Shown here one piece after another: positions 39,883 through 49,720 of a stretch of DNA of 51,967 bases. The notes beneath the pieces are model-generated. The model saw only the letters and a list, made by a program, of their open reading frames with translations, did not search any database and was not told where the DNA came from. Origin of the DNA: an uncultured Prevotellaceae bacterium (lineage in GTDB: Bacteria > Bacteroidota > Bacteroidia > Bacteroidales > Muribaculaceae); NCBI GenBank assembly GCA_900317835.1, contig ONIL01000034.1, positions 1 through 51,967 on the forward strand. Reading direction: 5' to 3'. Position numbers and translations under genes: made by a program. Each line of letters begins with the position of its first letter. Position 1 is the first letter of the stretch.

Positions 39883-40992
39883 TTATTTCTTCTGGAATAC
39901 GCGAACGTAGTCCACCTCCATGGTGACGGGCAGGGCACTCTCGTCAACGCCTTGAGCACCACCCCAGTCACCACCCCAAGCGAGGTTGAAGATGACGTAG
40001 AACGGGTCGTCATAGGGCCAGTCGTCACGTCCCAGACCACGGTTATCATAACTCAGCTGAACCTTACCATCCACATAGGTAGTGATGTTCTGAGCCGTCC
40101 ATTCGATGGCATAGGTGTGGAACTCGCCCTCGGCGCCCTTGCAATACATCTCGTGGGTGACCTGAGTGCCGTTGGAGTGAACGTGGGCATTGGCGTGCAG
40201 GCTCGACGACACAAAGTCGGGGTGGTAACCCACCTCTTCCATGATGTCGATCTCGCCATCGGCGGGCCACGAACGGAAGTTGACGGGCATCATCCAGAAG
40301 GCGGGCCAAGTACCCTTGCCCTTAGGCAGCTTGATGCTGGCCTCGATGTAGCCATACTTCCAACCCGTGTTGCGCTTGGCATAGACGCGGCCCGAGTAAA
40401 TCTTGCCGTTCTCCTTGAGTGCGGTGATACGCAGTTTTCCGTCACGGATTTCGGTGACGAACTTGCCATTGGGCGTCGTGTGGTTCACGTAGTTCTGCAA
40501 CTCGTGATTCACCCAACCGCTATTCTGCACTTCGTGCACCCAATCGTCACCGTTCAACTCGTTACCTTTATCAAACTCGTCGTTCCAGACAAGGGTGTAG
40601 CCATCAGGCGAGTAGTAGGCCGCCTCGGCAGCAGCTTCTTGCGAAATGCTGATGGTCTTGCGGGCGGCACCCGACATGATGGTAACAGCACCAGTGCGTG
40701 CATCAGTCAGGGGGTTAGCGGCCACTGTGACCGTGATTGTGCCCGACTGTGACGTGGTGTTCTTGGCGTCGATGACGATAAAATCTTTGTCAGGATAGGC
40801 TCCCCACTCCTTACCCGTGGTAGTGACATTGATAGTGTACACACCACCGCTGGCAGGAACAGAGATGCTTTCCTGCGATACATTGATTGTTGTCGCAGGT
40901 GCCGGCTCATCTTTGCCATCTCCACCGCAGCCCCAGAGAGCTACGGTGAGAGAAAGCAATAATGTAGAAAGCACGAATCGTTTCATCTTCAA
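39883..40992 (-). CDS. GH16 endo-beta-glucanase lipoprotein with BACON domain
   Basis: A 369-residue lipoprotein. The signal peptide ends in a lipobox (TVALWGCGG, Cys ~22). Residues ~38-118 are a BACON-type Ig-like domain (SVPASGGVYTINVTTTGKEWG to AARKTISISQE). Residues ~130-369 form the GH16 jelly roll with the catalytic signature DGEIDIMEEVGY (E-x-D-x-x-E, ~247-252), upstream YTLVWNDEFDKG and downstream TYAIEWTAQNITTYVDG. This fits laminarinase or lichenase activity on beta-1,3- or mixed-linkage glucans. Probably surface-exposed, it would make the first cuts before SusC/D import. It lies only 6 bases after the binding-protein gene, in the same operon. Confidence 0.92.
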   Translation of the reverse strand: MKMKRFVLSTLLLSLTVALWGCGGDGKDEPAPATTINVSQESISVPASGGVYTINVTTTGKEWGAYPDKDFIVIDAKNTTSQSGTITVTVAANPLTDARTGAVTIMSGAARKTISISQEAAAEAAYYSPDGYTLVWNDEFDKGNELNGDDWVHEVQNSGWVNHELQNYVNHTTPNGKFVTEIRDGKLRITALKENGKIYSGRVYAKRNTGWKYGYIEASIKLPKGKGTWPAFWMMPVNFRSWPADGEIDIMEEVGYHPDFVSSSLHANAHVHSNGTQVTHEMYCKGAEGEFHTYAIEWTAQNITTYVDGKVQLSYDNRGLGRDDWPYDDPFYVIFNLAWGGDWGGAQGVDESALPVTMEVDYVRVFQKK

Positions 40993-40998
40993 GGATGA

Positions 40999-42933
40999 TT
41001 ATTGAGCCCTATGCTTTTGGATAATGATGTCACTAACCTTGGCCTCGAAGCCTGCAGGACATCCACCAAAGTCAAGGATGAATTTACCCTGATCAAACTC
41101 AATTTCCTCGCCATTGTTCTTGGCAACGGCACCAATGATCTGAAGAACATTCTCGCCATCCTCAAGTGCGAAATCATTCTTGTAGCACAGCGTGTTCGGA
41201 TCGTTGGTCACATCAGGATCCTTATTGACCTTGAGTGTCATGCGACCCAATTCCATGTTGGAATGGATGGTAACGCGAATGTCATAAGCCTGACCCTTCT
41301 CGATGTGCAGGGGCACTCCATTGATGGAACACTGAGCCTGCCACTCTGAAACGGTAGCGTCGTTGGCCGTGATGGTATAAACACCGTCGGCAAAGGAGAA
41401 GCCGGGATCAGCAACCTGTACCCAACCGGCATCAGCCCACCAGAAGCTCATCACTCCTGCCGTGTTGAAACCAGCGCCCAAGTTGTCAGGTGAATTTACG
41501 TCCACCCATTCCACTGAAGGCTCATCGGGGGTAACGGGCAACACAGTGCCGTCATCATTGGCATGGTCCTTGAGCACAATGTTAGAGATGTTGACGGTCG
41601 TACCAGCCTGGCAGCCACCAAAGTCGAAGAACAGGTTCACACGCTCCATGTCGATACCGGACATGTCGCTCTTCCAGAAGATATAATCCTGGCCTGCCTT
41701 CAGGTCGATGCGGTCAGCAAAGTAGAAGACGTTGTCATCACCATCCATCACAAGCTTCACAGTAACACCGTTAAGGTCCTTGTCACTGTTGAGGATGCAT
41801 GAGAAGTCATAGTTGTGGTCGGCCGAGGTCGAGATGTTAGTGGTCTTGAAGGCCATCTGAGCCTGCCACTGGTCGGTAGTTGCCTCGGGCAGGAATACGG
41901 TATAGTCATTACCATTGGCCTCAAAGGTCGGGTCTGCAATCTGGTTCCAACCGGGAGCGTACCAGAAGAACATGCTGTATTCCACATTCTTCCACATGTT
42001 GAAGTCGCTATTGGGATCAAAGCCGCTAAACTCTTTCTCTTCATCCTCGCTGGTGAAGATAAAGCGCCAGGCGATACCGCGGTCGGGAGCATCATAGACG
42101 AGGACCATTTTCTTGGCCGTCAGCGTCTCAATGCGGAACTTGGGATTCTCGTACTGTGCATCAGAGCTGATGTAGGGGAAGGCTGTGTTGGGAGCGAGCT
42201 GGATATAGGTCTGCTTGCTCACGTTGCCGTCGGCATCCTCCCAATCATACTCCTCAAAACTCCATGTCGAAGTCTGGTTACCGATGGTGGCATCCCAGTC
42301 AGGACTCTGTTTGCCCCACTTGCTAGTACCTTCGTTCACATAGGTCAAGCCGTCTTCACCGGCATTGTAGGTGAAGGTGCCGCCCTTGCGGTTCTCGGCA
42401 GTAAAGGTGAGGCGGTCGTCATAAACGCCAAAGTCCTTCTTCTCGCCCGGTTGAGCCGACCACCATCCTGTACCGGCAGTTCCGGCAGGACCGCAGGCGA
42501 GGTGAGCCACCTCGCTGTAGTCGATGCGCCACTCCTTATCACAGATGCGGCGGAAGTCGTTGGTGTAGTCGATCTTGGACTCGTTGAAGGTATATTCCTT
42601 CTTCACACCGGTCTGGCTGATACCGTTGCGGTTACCCAGGCGCAGCTCGATGGTGTGAGTGCCAGCCTCATTGTTCTTGTAACCCACCTCTTGCAGTGTG
42701 GAGTAAGATGTTCCGTCAAGGATCCAGATGGGATAGGTTCCCGGCTGGGGAGTGTAGTTGGCTATCATCTGGTTGTTCTCCTGATCAACCGAGATGTTGA
42801 AGTCAACACCGCTCACGGTGGGGAGGCCGTTGGGATCTGCACCCTCAAACTCCTCGGGCGAGCAGGCCGTGAAAGCCATAGCCAATAACATGATTGCTAT
42901 TGCGCAGCTTATTTTATTTATCTTGGTAATCAT
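40999..42933 (-). CDS. Surface glycan-binding lipoprotein (SusE/F-position, PUL-specific)
   Basis: A 644-residue lipoprotein (AIAIMLLAMAFTACSPEEFEG, lipobox Cys ~24). The N-terminal ~100 residues look like a PKD/Ig-type domain (YPIWILDGTSYSTLQEVGYK). The protein then has what appear to be two copies of a CBM4-like beta-sandwich. One is around WYAPGWNQIADPTFEANGND, then WQAQMAFKTTNI and FFDFGGCQAGTTVNISNIVL. The other is around WWADAGWVQVADPGFSFADG, then WQAQCSINGVPL and ILDFGGCPAGFEAKVSDIII. No catalytic motif is seen. Position after susC/susD and before the glycosidases is typical for a surface glycan-binding protein. The tandem domains probably bind beta-glucan chains. Confidence 0.85.
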   Translation of the reverse strand: MITKINKISCAIAIMLLAMAFTACSPEEFEGADPNGLPTVSGVDFNISVDQENNQMIANYTPQPGTYPIWILDGTSYSTLQEVGYKNNEAGTHTIELRLGNRNGISQTGVKKEYTFNESKIDYTNDFRRICDKEWRIDYSEVAHLACGPAGTAGTGWWSAQPGEKKDFGVYDDRLTFTAENRKGGTFTYNAGEDGLTYVNEGTSKWGKQSPDWDATIGNQTSTWSFEEYDWEDADGNVSKQTYIQLAPNTAFPYISSDAQYENPKFRIETLTAKKMVLVYDAPDRGIAWRFIFTSEDEEKEFSGFDPNSDFNMWKNVEYSMFFWYAPGWNQIADPTFEANGNDYTVFLPEATTDQWQAQMAFKTTNISTSADHNYDFSCILNSDKDLNGVTVKLVMDGDDNVFYFADRIDLKAGQDYIFWKSDMSGIDMERVNLFFDFGGCQAGTTVNISNIVLKDHANDDGTVLPVTPDEPSVEWVDVNSPDNLGAGFNTAGVMSFWWADAGWVQVADPGFSFADGVYTITANDATVSEWQAQCSINGVPLHIEKGQAYDIRVTIHSNMELGRMTLKVNKDPDVTNDPNTLCYKNDFALEDGENVLQIIGAVAKNNGEEIEFDQGKFILDFGGCPAGFEAKVSDIIIQKHRAQ

Positions 42934-42959
42934 AATTTTAGTCTCTAAATTATTGATTA

Positions 42960-44495
42960 TTAATAGTTATTTTGAACCAGCGTGGGATCAGCATCCAGCT
43001 CAGACTGTGCCAGAGGGATGTATTTCTTGCTGGGGGTCCAGCTGTTGGTGCGATAACCGTAGCTGTCAGGAACCAATACGGTAGAAGCCTTCTGAGTGGC
43101 ACCTGCGATGCCCTCGGCACGCACGAGGTCAAAGTAACGCTTGCCCTCGCCACAGAACTCCAGGTGACGCTCGGTGAAGATGTCGTCGATGGTAACACTA
43201 TTGAGTGCGGCAAGACCTGCACGGGCGCGAACCTCGTTAACATAGCCTGCAGCCTCAGCGGCGCTGCCTCCAGTTTGGAGAATCAGCTCAGCTGCATTCA
43301 ACAGGGTCTCGGCATAGCGATAGATGCGCTTGTTGTTGTTATAGTTCAGGTTCTTGGACGTCGGGCAATCCTGATTGTTGGCAGACTGCGGACGATACTT
43401 GCCGTGCCAGATGTGGGTGTCCTGATAGCGCTCGGTGTAGCTGTAGCCACGCACATCCCAGCAGGTAACGTCGCGACGCAAGTCGCCCTCGCTGTACATG
43501 TTGTAAGCCTCTAAGCGCATGGGGAGGAAGCCCCAACCGTCGTTGCCGCTGTCCCAGCCTTCGCCGCCACCCCAACCGTTGGGTGAGCACAGCGTGGGGA
43601 ATACGGTACCACCGGCAGCCATTGCCGTACCCCAGTCGCGCTGGGCCTGGTCATCGTTGTAGTTGATCTCGAAGATGCTCTCGGCACACCACTCGCCACT
43701 CTCCTGCCACAGGTCATAGAAACTGGGATTGAGCTTGTAGTTGCTGTCAGCAATGATCTGCTTCATGTAGCCCAGGGCCTGAGCATAACGGCTGTTGTCG
43801 TTCTGGTACATGACCATCTCGGCATAGAGCATGTAAGCAAAGGCCTGGCTCACGCGACCAGCATCGGCATTGGGCCAGCGCATGGGCAGCACGTTAGAGG
43901 CGATGATTTCCTCAAGCTCGGGCAAGAGCTGGTTGTAAATCTCATCGGCACTGATTTGCGGTGCAGTGTAAGGCAACGAGAGGTTCTCCAGATAGAAGGG
44001 AACGTTGCCATAGTAGTGCCACAGGATATTATAATAGTACACGCGAAGCAAACGGGCCTGCATCTCCATCGAACGGCGGAAGTCAGCACTGGCTTCACCT
44101 TCCCATGAAGCATACTTGATGGCATCGTTGCAGCGCTTAATGCCGCTGAAGAAGTCGCCCCACAGGGTGGCGAGGGTATTGTTGCCGTCGGCAGCGAAAT
44201 TGAACAGACGATGCCAGTGCTGGTTGTCGGTGTTATCGGCACCGCCTACCCAGAAGTCATCACCCATGATTTCACCGTCAACCGTCAGGTCATTATAGGC
44301 TGTACCGTCCCAATCGGGCCAGTGCAGGGGAGCATAGGCTGCAGTGAGCGCCTCATTAAGGGCAGCCTCGGTGGTGTAATATTCCTCAAGAGGCTCACCC
44401 GTCGGGTTCTTCACCTCAAGAAAATCGTCGCTGCAAGAAGTCAGTGCGAGAAATGCTGCGCACAGGCCTGCTATGATTGAAATATGCTTTTTCAT
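42960..44495 (-). CDS. susD: SusD/RagB-family nutrient-binding lipoprotein
   Basis: A 511-residue lipoprotein with signal and lipobox (AGLCAAFLALTSCSDDFLEV). The SusD family shows in the N-terminal DDFLEVKNPTGEPLEEYYTTEAAL, the TPR-like helices (LWGDFFSGIKRCNDAIKYA, RLLRVYYYNILWHYYGNVPF) and the C-terminal RYAETLLNAAELILQTGG, then VNEVRARAGLAAL and the tail FDLVRAEGIAGATQ. SusD proteins cap the paired SusC transporter and bind the oligosaccharide being imported. The length is normal. It lies 23 bases after susC and 26 bases before the binding-protein gene, so all are one transcript. Confidence 0.95.
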   Translation of the reverse strand: MKKHISIIAGLCAAFLALTSCSDDFLEVKNPTGEPLEEYYTTEAALNEALTAAYAPLHWPDWDGTAYNDLTVDGEIMGDDFWVGGADNTDNQHWHRLFNFAADGNNTLATLWGDFFSGIKRCNDAIKYASWEGEASADFRRSMEMQARLLRVYYYNILWHYYGNVPFYLENLSLPYTAPQISADEIYNQLLPELEEIIASNVLPMRWPNADAGRVSQAFAYMLYAEMVMYQNDNSRYAQALGYMKQIIADSNYKLNPSFYDLWQESGEWCAESIFEINYNDDQAQRDWGTAMAAGGTVFPTLCSPNGWGGGEGWDSGNDGWGFLPMRLEAYNMYSEGDLRRDVTCWDVRGYSYTERYQDTHIWHGKYRPQSANNQDCPTSKNLNYNNNKRIYRYAETLLNAAELILQTGGSAAEAAGYVNEVRARAGLAALNSVTIDDIFTERHLEFCGEGKRYFDLVRAEGIAGATQKASTVLVPDSYGYRTNSWTPSKKYIPLAQSELDADPTLVQNNY

Positions 44496-44518
44496 ATTGA
44501 AAATTCTTTTAGGATAGT

Positions 44519-47500
44519 TTAGAGTGAGAGGTTAAATCCGACAGTGAAGGTGCGGGCCTGCGGATAGACACCGTAGTCGACACCGAGGCTGGTAGCGCCA
44601 GAGCCGATCTCAGGATCAAAGCCCCAGTACTTGGTCCAGGTGAACAGATTCTCAGCACGACCGTAGATGCGCAGACGGCTGATGCCGATCTTGCTGGTGA
44701 GGCTCGGGTTCAAGGTATAGCCGAGCGTGATGTTCTTCAGACGCAGGTAGCTGCCGTCCTGGATGTACATGTCGCTGCATACCCAGTTCTTGGAGTCGCC
44801 CAGGGTGGGCACAGTGTTGCTGGTGCCTTCACCAGTCCAACGCTGGAGCACCCAAGTGGGATAGTTACCCGAGGCGATATCCTGGCGGTAGGTGGCGTCG
44901 AAAACGTCGGCACCATGTACACCCTGGAAGAATACGCCAAAGTCAAAGCCTCTCCAGTCCATGTCGAAGTTCAGACCGAAGAACCAGTCGGGCACACCGT
45001 TACCGATGTTGGTACGGTCGTCACTGTTGATCGTTCCATCGCCGTTAGTGTCCACGAAGCGGAAGTCACCAGGATTAACTGAGGCGCCATACTTGCTGTT
45101 GTAAGCATCGGCCTCGGCCATATTCTGGATGATGCCGTCGGTCTTGTAACCGTAGAAGAAGGGGAAGGGCTGGCCATTCTCGGCGCGAGTGCCGCCGTCG
45201 CTGAACTGACTGATGCCGTAGTTCAGGAAGCCGGTGTCGTTACCCAGGTTCTTCAGTTTGTTCTTCAGGTAAGAAGCGTTGCCTCTCAAAGCGAAGTGTA
45301 CGTCTGAGACGTTCCAACGGTAACCGAGCTCAAACTCAACACCGCTGTTCTCCATGTCACCTACGTTGGCCAGCGGGCGGGCCTCACCCACGTAGCTGGG
45401 GATAGGCATCTCGATGATCATACCGTTGGTCTTCTTGATATAATAGTCAACACTGAAGGTCAACTTGTTGTTCCAGAAGCCGAAGTCGATACCAAGGTCG
45501 GTCTGCTCGCTCTCCTCCCACTTCAGGTCCTCGTTAGCCAGGCGGTTAGCCTTAGAACCATAAACCATGGCAGCGGTCTGTCCAAAGTAGTAGTTACTGG
45601 TGTTACCAATGGTCGTCAACGTGGTGTAAGCAAAGTCACCGATGTTGTCGTTACCGTTCTTACCCCAGCTGAAACGCAACTTCATGTTGCTCAGCCAGTC
45701 GCGCTGATCCTCCATGAACTTCTCGTTCATGATGTTCCAACCCAGCGAGAATGAGGGGAAAATACCATACTTGTGGTTTGAACCAAAGCGGCTCGAACCG
45801 TCACGGCGCACGGTTGCCTGGAACATGTAGCGCTCGTCATAGTTGTAGCTCACGCGGGCAAACAGTGAAGACAGGCGGTGCTCGGTATAGGGACCACCCC
45901 ATACACCGACGAGGCTTGTTGCTCCCGTCATCTTGCCATCGGCATCGGTGGAGATTTCCAAGTCACCACCGGTGGTGTAGTTGATGCTGGGCTTGTCGGG
46001 GTTCACGAGATACCAGTGCGAACCACCCAGCTCATCACCCTTGAACTTCAAGGCACTCTGACCGAGCACGACGCCGATGGTGTGCTTGCCGAAGGTCTTG
46101 TCATAGGTGATGGTGTTTTCCACCTGCCAGGTGTTGTTGTTACCCTTAAAGGCGACTACCGAAGTGTGGTCGGCATTGTTGTTACCCGAGAGGTAGAACT
46201 CCTGCTTGGTTGCGCCATCGTAGCCCCAGAATGAGAGCTCGGCGCTGTAGGTGAAGTGATACTTCAGTGCATCCCACAGTTGCAGGTCAATCGAGAACTT
46301 GGGCATGAACTTGTGGCTCCAGTTCTTGTTGGGAGTACCCTGCATCAAGGCGATGGGGTTGTTCTGCTCCTGATAGCTGCCGATGAATCCGGGAATCGTA
46401 TAAGGATTGCCGTTCTCATCTTTATAAAGGTCAAAAGCACTATAGCGGTCAATCATCTCCTGGGCAATAGCGCCTCTCAGGGTGACGGGCAGTGTGGGAG
46501 CGAGATAGAGGGCCGAACCCAGGGGAGAACCCCAAGTGGAGTTGGCATCGATGCCCGTGCTGTGCACGCGCATGTAAGAAAGGTTGGCACCCAGATCGAG
46601 CTTGTTCAAGAAGTTGCGCTCCTTGGTGGCATCGATGAGGTTGAACTGGTTGTTGGCGCGGATGGTCAGACGATCGTAATTGGACTGGCCATAGTTACCG
46701 CCGACGATACCGTCCTGGGTGAAATAGCCCAGCGAGAGGTAGTAGTTCACCTTCTCAGAGGCACCGCTCACCGAGATATCATGCTGCATGATGGGAGCGT
46801 TGTCGTTGAAGAGGAGGTCCTGCCAGTTGGTACCGAAGCCCACGATCTTGTCGCCGTTGGCATCAGTCAGGTTGTAGGGATCGAGATAAAGCGGTGACAG
46901 ACCGTTCTGCACGCGGCGCTCGTTCTGCAGGATAGCATAGTCGGTGGCACCGGTCACGTCACGCTTTCTCCAGGCGCTCTGCCAGCCATAGGAGAAATCG
47001 TAGTTGATATTGGCCTTACCCATTTTGCCCTTCTTGGTGGTCACGAGAATGACACCGTTGGCAGCGCGAGCACCATAGATGGCACCCGATGCGGCATCCT
47101 TCAGCACCTCGATACTCTCGATATCGTTGGGGTTCACGCTCTCCATACCATACTGGTCGGTGGGCATGCCATCAATAATGTAGAGAGGGTTAGAGTCGTT
47201 GATGGTGCCGATACCGCGGATGCGGATCATCGACTGGGCTCCGGGCTGACCCGATGAGGAGGTGACGTTAACACCAGCGGCCATACCCTTGAGGGCATCC
47301 TCGGCACGCAGGCGGGTCTTGCCGGCCAAGTCCTCAGCCGAAACCTTGGCGATAGACGCGGTCACAACGCTCTTCTTCTGCACACCGTAACCAATCACCA
47401 CTACCTCGTTGAGCAACTCGGCATCCTCGGTGATGGTGATGCGCATGTCCTGGCTGGCAGTCACGGTCTGCTTGCCATAGCCCACATAACTGATTTCCAA

Positions 47501-47707
47501 TTCGGCACCTGCAGGTGCGTTGATTGAGAAATTGCCGTCGAAATCGGTCACCACCGTGTTCGACGTGCCCTTTTGCACAATCGTTGCGCCAATCACAGGC
47601 TCGCCGTTGGGATCAACGACGGTACCCGTGATGGTCTGATTCTGTGCAAAAGCCGCTATTGACAGCATGACTGTCAACAACAGTGAAAGTAATCTTTTTT
47701 CTTTCAT
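44519..47707 (-). CDS. susC: SusC/RagA-type TonB-dependent outer-membrane transporter
   Basis: A 1062-residue protein with a signal peptide (LLSLLLTVMLSIAAFA). Residues ~22-100 are the carboxypeptidase-regulatory-like domain of SusC proteins (ITGTVVDPNGEPVIGATIVQ, then ISYVGYGKQTV). Residues ~112-235 are the plug (VVASIAKVSAEDLAGKTRLR region, then the SusC signature MIRIRGIGTINDSNPLYIID). The rest is a 22-strand barrel with several aromatic-rich strands and the terminal strand FTVGFNLSL. It imports large oligosaccharides with TonB energy, paired with SusD. It is the first gene of the beta-glucan operon, with a 120-base leader and the divergent regulator upstream. Confidence 0.95.
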   Translation of the reverse strand: MKEKRLLSLLLTVMLSIAAFAQNQTITGTVVDPNGEPVIGATIVQKGTSNTVVTDFDGNFSINAPAGAELEISYVGYGKQTVTASQDMRITITEDAELLNEVVVIGYGVQKKSVVTASIAKVSAEDLAGKTRLRAEDALKGMAAGVNVTSSSGQPGAQSMIRIRGIGTINDSNPLYIIDGMPTDQYGMESVNPNDIESIEVLKDAASGAIYGARAANGVILVTTKKGKMGKANINYDFSYGWQSAWRKRDVTGATDYAILQNERRVQNGLSPLYLDPYNLTDANGDKIVGFGTNWQDLLFNDNAPIMQHDISVSGASEKVNYYLSLGYFTQDGIVGGNYGQSNYDRLTIRANNQFNLIDATKERNFLNKLDLGANLSYMRVHSTGIDANSTWGSPLGSALYLAPTLPVTLRGAIAQEMIDRYSAFDLYKDENGNPYTIPGFIGSYQEQNNPIALMQGTPNKNWSHKFMPKFSIDLQLWDALKYHFTYSAELSFWGYDGATKQEFYLSGNNNADHTSVVAFKGNNNTWQVENTITYDKTFGKHTIGVVLGQSALKFKGDELGGSHWYLVNPDKPSINYTTGGDLEISTDADGKMTGATSLVGVWGGPYTEHRLSSLFARVSYNYDERYMFQATVRRDGSSRFGSNHKYGIFPSFSLGWNIMNEKFMEDQRDWLSNMKLRFSWGKNGNDNIGDFAYTTLTTIGNTSNYYFGQTAAMVYGSKANRLANEDLKWEESEQTDLGIDFGFWNNKLTFSVDYYIKKTNGMIIEMPIPSYVGEARPLANVGDMENSGVEFELGYRWNVSDVHFALRGNASYLKNKLKNLGNDTGFLNYGISQFSDGGTRAENGQPFPFFYGYKTDGIIQNMAEADAYNSKYGASVNPGDFRFVDTNGDGTINSDDRTNIGNGVPDWFFGLNFDMDWRGFDFGVFFQGVHGADVFDATYRQDIASGNYPTWVLQRWTGEGTSNTVPTLGDSKNWVCSDMYIQDGSYLRLKNITLGYTLNPSLTSKIGISRLRIYGRAENLFTWTKYWGFDPEIGSGATSLGVDYGVYPQARTFTVGFNLSL

Positions 47708-47826
47708 GTCACATTGTTTAATGGTTTATAATAATTAATTTTAGTTACCATTTATTTGCTGGTTTCATTCGGTAATCGGTGTTTTGTGATTTGTGCCAAA
47801 TGATTGCTCATTTAGGTGTTGCAGTG

Positions 47827-47834
47827 CAAAAATA
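47827..47834 (-). promoter_or_regulatory. -7 box (TATTTTTG) of the PUL operon
   Basis: The complement of 47827-47834 reads TATTTTTG followed by C. It gives a leader of ~115 bases to the susC start. There is no good TTTG at -33, as expected for a promoter that needs an activator. Confidence 0.5.
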
Positions 47835-48016
47835 TATAATATAAATATGTGTTACTTGCCCTAAAAACAAAAAAGTGGATGTTTTTTAATACCTAAAATC
47901 TGTAAACTTTTTATTTACAATCATTTAGAAAAGACTGCCATTCTTTAAAAAGTGGTTAAAATATGGATGGCATGAAGTCCCAAAAATCATGATTTTCACT
48001 AGATTTCTCCTTTTTA
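47835..48016. other. Regulatory region between the PUL operon and its divergent regulator
   Basis: An AT-rich stretch between two divergent promoters. It contains runs of A and T and repeated AAAAAGTGG strings (47870-47878 and 47948-47955), but no clear inverted repeat for an activator. Confidence 0.35.
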
Positions 48017-48048
48017 ATTGTTCATCTTGGATTTTACGCGTATATTTG
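48017..48048 (+). promoter_or_regulatory. Promoter of the DUF6377-type regulator
   Basis: ATTG (48017-48020, 3 of 4 matches to TTTG), 20 bases, then TATATTTG at 48041-48048. It sets the gene start downstream of 48055 and excludes the earlier in-frame ATG at 47989. Confidence 0.55.
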
Positions 48049-48069
48049 CAGCGCTTACCTAATAGACCA

Positions 48070-49719
48070 ATGATTTCGATGAAATATAGTATATTTTGTG
48101 TTCTGTTGTTGTCCTTTCTTGAGGTATCAGCCGGTGATATTGATTTGGTGCAGGTTTACGGCCAGTTGGACCAGGCGATCGAGCAGACCGACCAATATAT
48201 CCAAATGCGCGAAAAACGCATCTTGAAACTCAAGAACGCTCTGGAAATGGCTCACTCGCCCGAGGCTCAGCTTGAGACGTGCCGTCGCCTGTATGAGGAA
48301 TACCAGCCCTACATGAATGACTCAGCCATCCATTACATCGACCGTTGCATCACGCTCGCAACCGAAATAGGCAATAAAACCATCACCGACGAGTTCACGC
48401 TATTGCTTGCCTATCAGTGTTCCGAGACCGGAATGTATCAGGAAGCGATGGACATCCTGAATTCCATTGATGTCTCACAACTGAACGATGCCAAGAACAA
48501 GCGTCGGTATTACAACACGATTAGCCACCTTTATAATGAATTGGGTTACTATTGCAAGGTTCCACGCTTGCAACTGGCGTATTATGCCAAGGGGGAGCAC
48601 TACAAGCACTTTATCGATACAACCGGACTCACATCTGACGATGTACTGCAGCTCAAGGAACTTGAATGCTATAGCAACGGTGATGCCAGCGGTGCACTGT
48701 ATTATAGTGACCTGCGGCTCAAGCAGGTGGAGGAGGAATCCCATCAGTTTGCCATCGTGGCCTTTTACCGGCATTTGGACTACAGATTGCTCAGGGATTC
48801 AGTGCAGACACGTTATTGGGTTGCCCAGTCAGCATTGAACGACGTTAAGAACGCTGTCATGGACCAGGGCGCATTATGGGAACTGGCCAATATGCTCATG
48901 AATGATGGAGACATCGACCGTGCTTACCGCTACATCCATTTTGCTTGGCAGTGTGCCAACAAATTCAATACACAGAAGCGCAACAACCAGATTTCACCCG
49001 TCTTGACTGCCATCAGTGACAATTATGAGGCGTCACTCAAGCACGCCAACCGCTTGCTTCTTGTGCTAGCGATAGTCTCGAGCCTGCTGGCTGCCTTGTT
49101 CCTTGTCATTTTGTTCTATAGCAACAGCCAGCGCAAGAAACTTGCCCGCGCACGTAATGAGTTGAGTGACAGCAATGCCCAACTGGGAGAATTGAACGCT
49201 CAACTGTCGGACTTGAACAACCAGATGCGACTGACCAATCTCAAACTCAACGAGTCAAACCGCGTGAAGGATGAATATGTGGGACGCTTCATTCACCTGT
49301 GCTCCTTCTACATCGACAGGCTGGATGAGATGCGCAAGCGAGTCAACAAGATGGTCAAGAGCAAGGATTTACATGCACTGCACCAGTTCACAAATGACAG
49401 TGAGTTGAGGGACAATAATCTGGCTGAATTGTATGGGATGTTCGACAGCACTTTCCTGCACCTGTTCCCCAATTTTGTCAACGACTTCAATGCATTGTTG
49501 CGCCCCGAGTGCCGCATTGCCCTACCCGACCCCAAGACCCTGAATACCGATATACGCATCTTCGCCCTCATCCGCTTGGGAATTGAGGACAGCAGCCGCA
49601 TTGCCGAGTTCCTGCACTACTCGGTCAATACCATCTATAATTACCGCGCTAAAATCAAGAACGGGGCCCTGGGTGACCGAGATGCCTTTGAGGCACAAGT
49701 CAAGGCCATCGGCATGTGA
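48070..49719 (+). CDS. DUF6377-type membrane TPR/HTH regulator, probable PUL activator
   Basis: A protein of about 549 residues from MISMKYSIFCVLLLSFLEVSAG, chosen because the promoter box lies after the earlier in-frame ATG. After the signal peptide, residues ~25-310 form helical TPR-like repeats predicted in the periplasm (YQCSETGMYQEAMDILNSI and others). A TM helix follows (RLLLVLAIVSSLLAALFLVI, ~335-355), then a coiled coil (LSDSNAQLGELNAQLSDLNN). The C-terminal cytoplasmic domain ends in a LuxR/GerE-like helix-turn-helix (LGIEDSSRIAEFLHYSVNTI). This layout matches DUF6377 proteins next to Bacteroidetes PULs. It probably senses a sugar in the periplasm and activates the divergent operon. 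Confidence 0.85.
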   Translation: MISMKYSIFCVLLLSFLEVSAGDIDLVQVYGQLDQAIEQTDQYIQMREKRILKLKNALEMAHSPEAQLETCRRLYEEYQPYMNDSAIHYIDRCITLATEIGNKTITDEFTLLLAYQCSETGMYQEAMDILNSIDVSQLNDAKNKRRYYNTISHLYNELGYYCKVPRLQLAYYAKGEHYKHFIDTTGLTSDDVLQLKELECYSNGDASGALYYSDLRLKQVEEESHQFAIVAFYRHLDYRLLRDSVQTRYWVAQSALNDVKNAVMDQGALWELANMLMNDGDIDRAYRYIHFAWQCANKFNTQKRNNQISPVLTAISDNYEASLKHANRLLLVLAIVSSLLAALFLVILFYSNSQRKKLARARNELSDSNAQLGELNAQLSDLNNQMRLTNLKLNESNRVKDEYVGRFIHLCSFYIDRLDEMRKRVNKMVKSKDLHALHQFTNDSELRDNNLAELYGMFDSTFLHLFPNFVNDFNALLRPECRIALPDPKTLNTDIRIFALIRLGIEDSSRIAEFLHYSVNTIYNYRAKIKNGALGDRDAFEAQVKAIGM

Positions 49720-49720
49720 T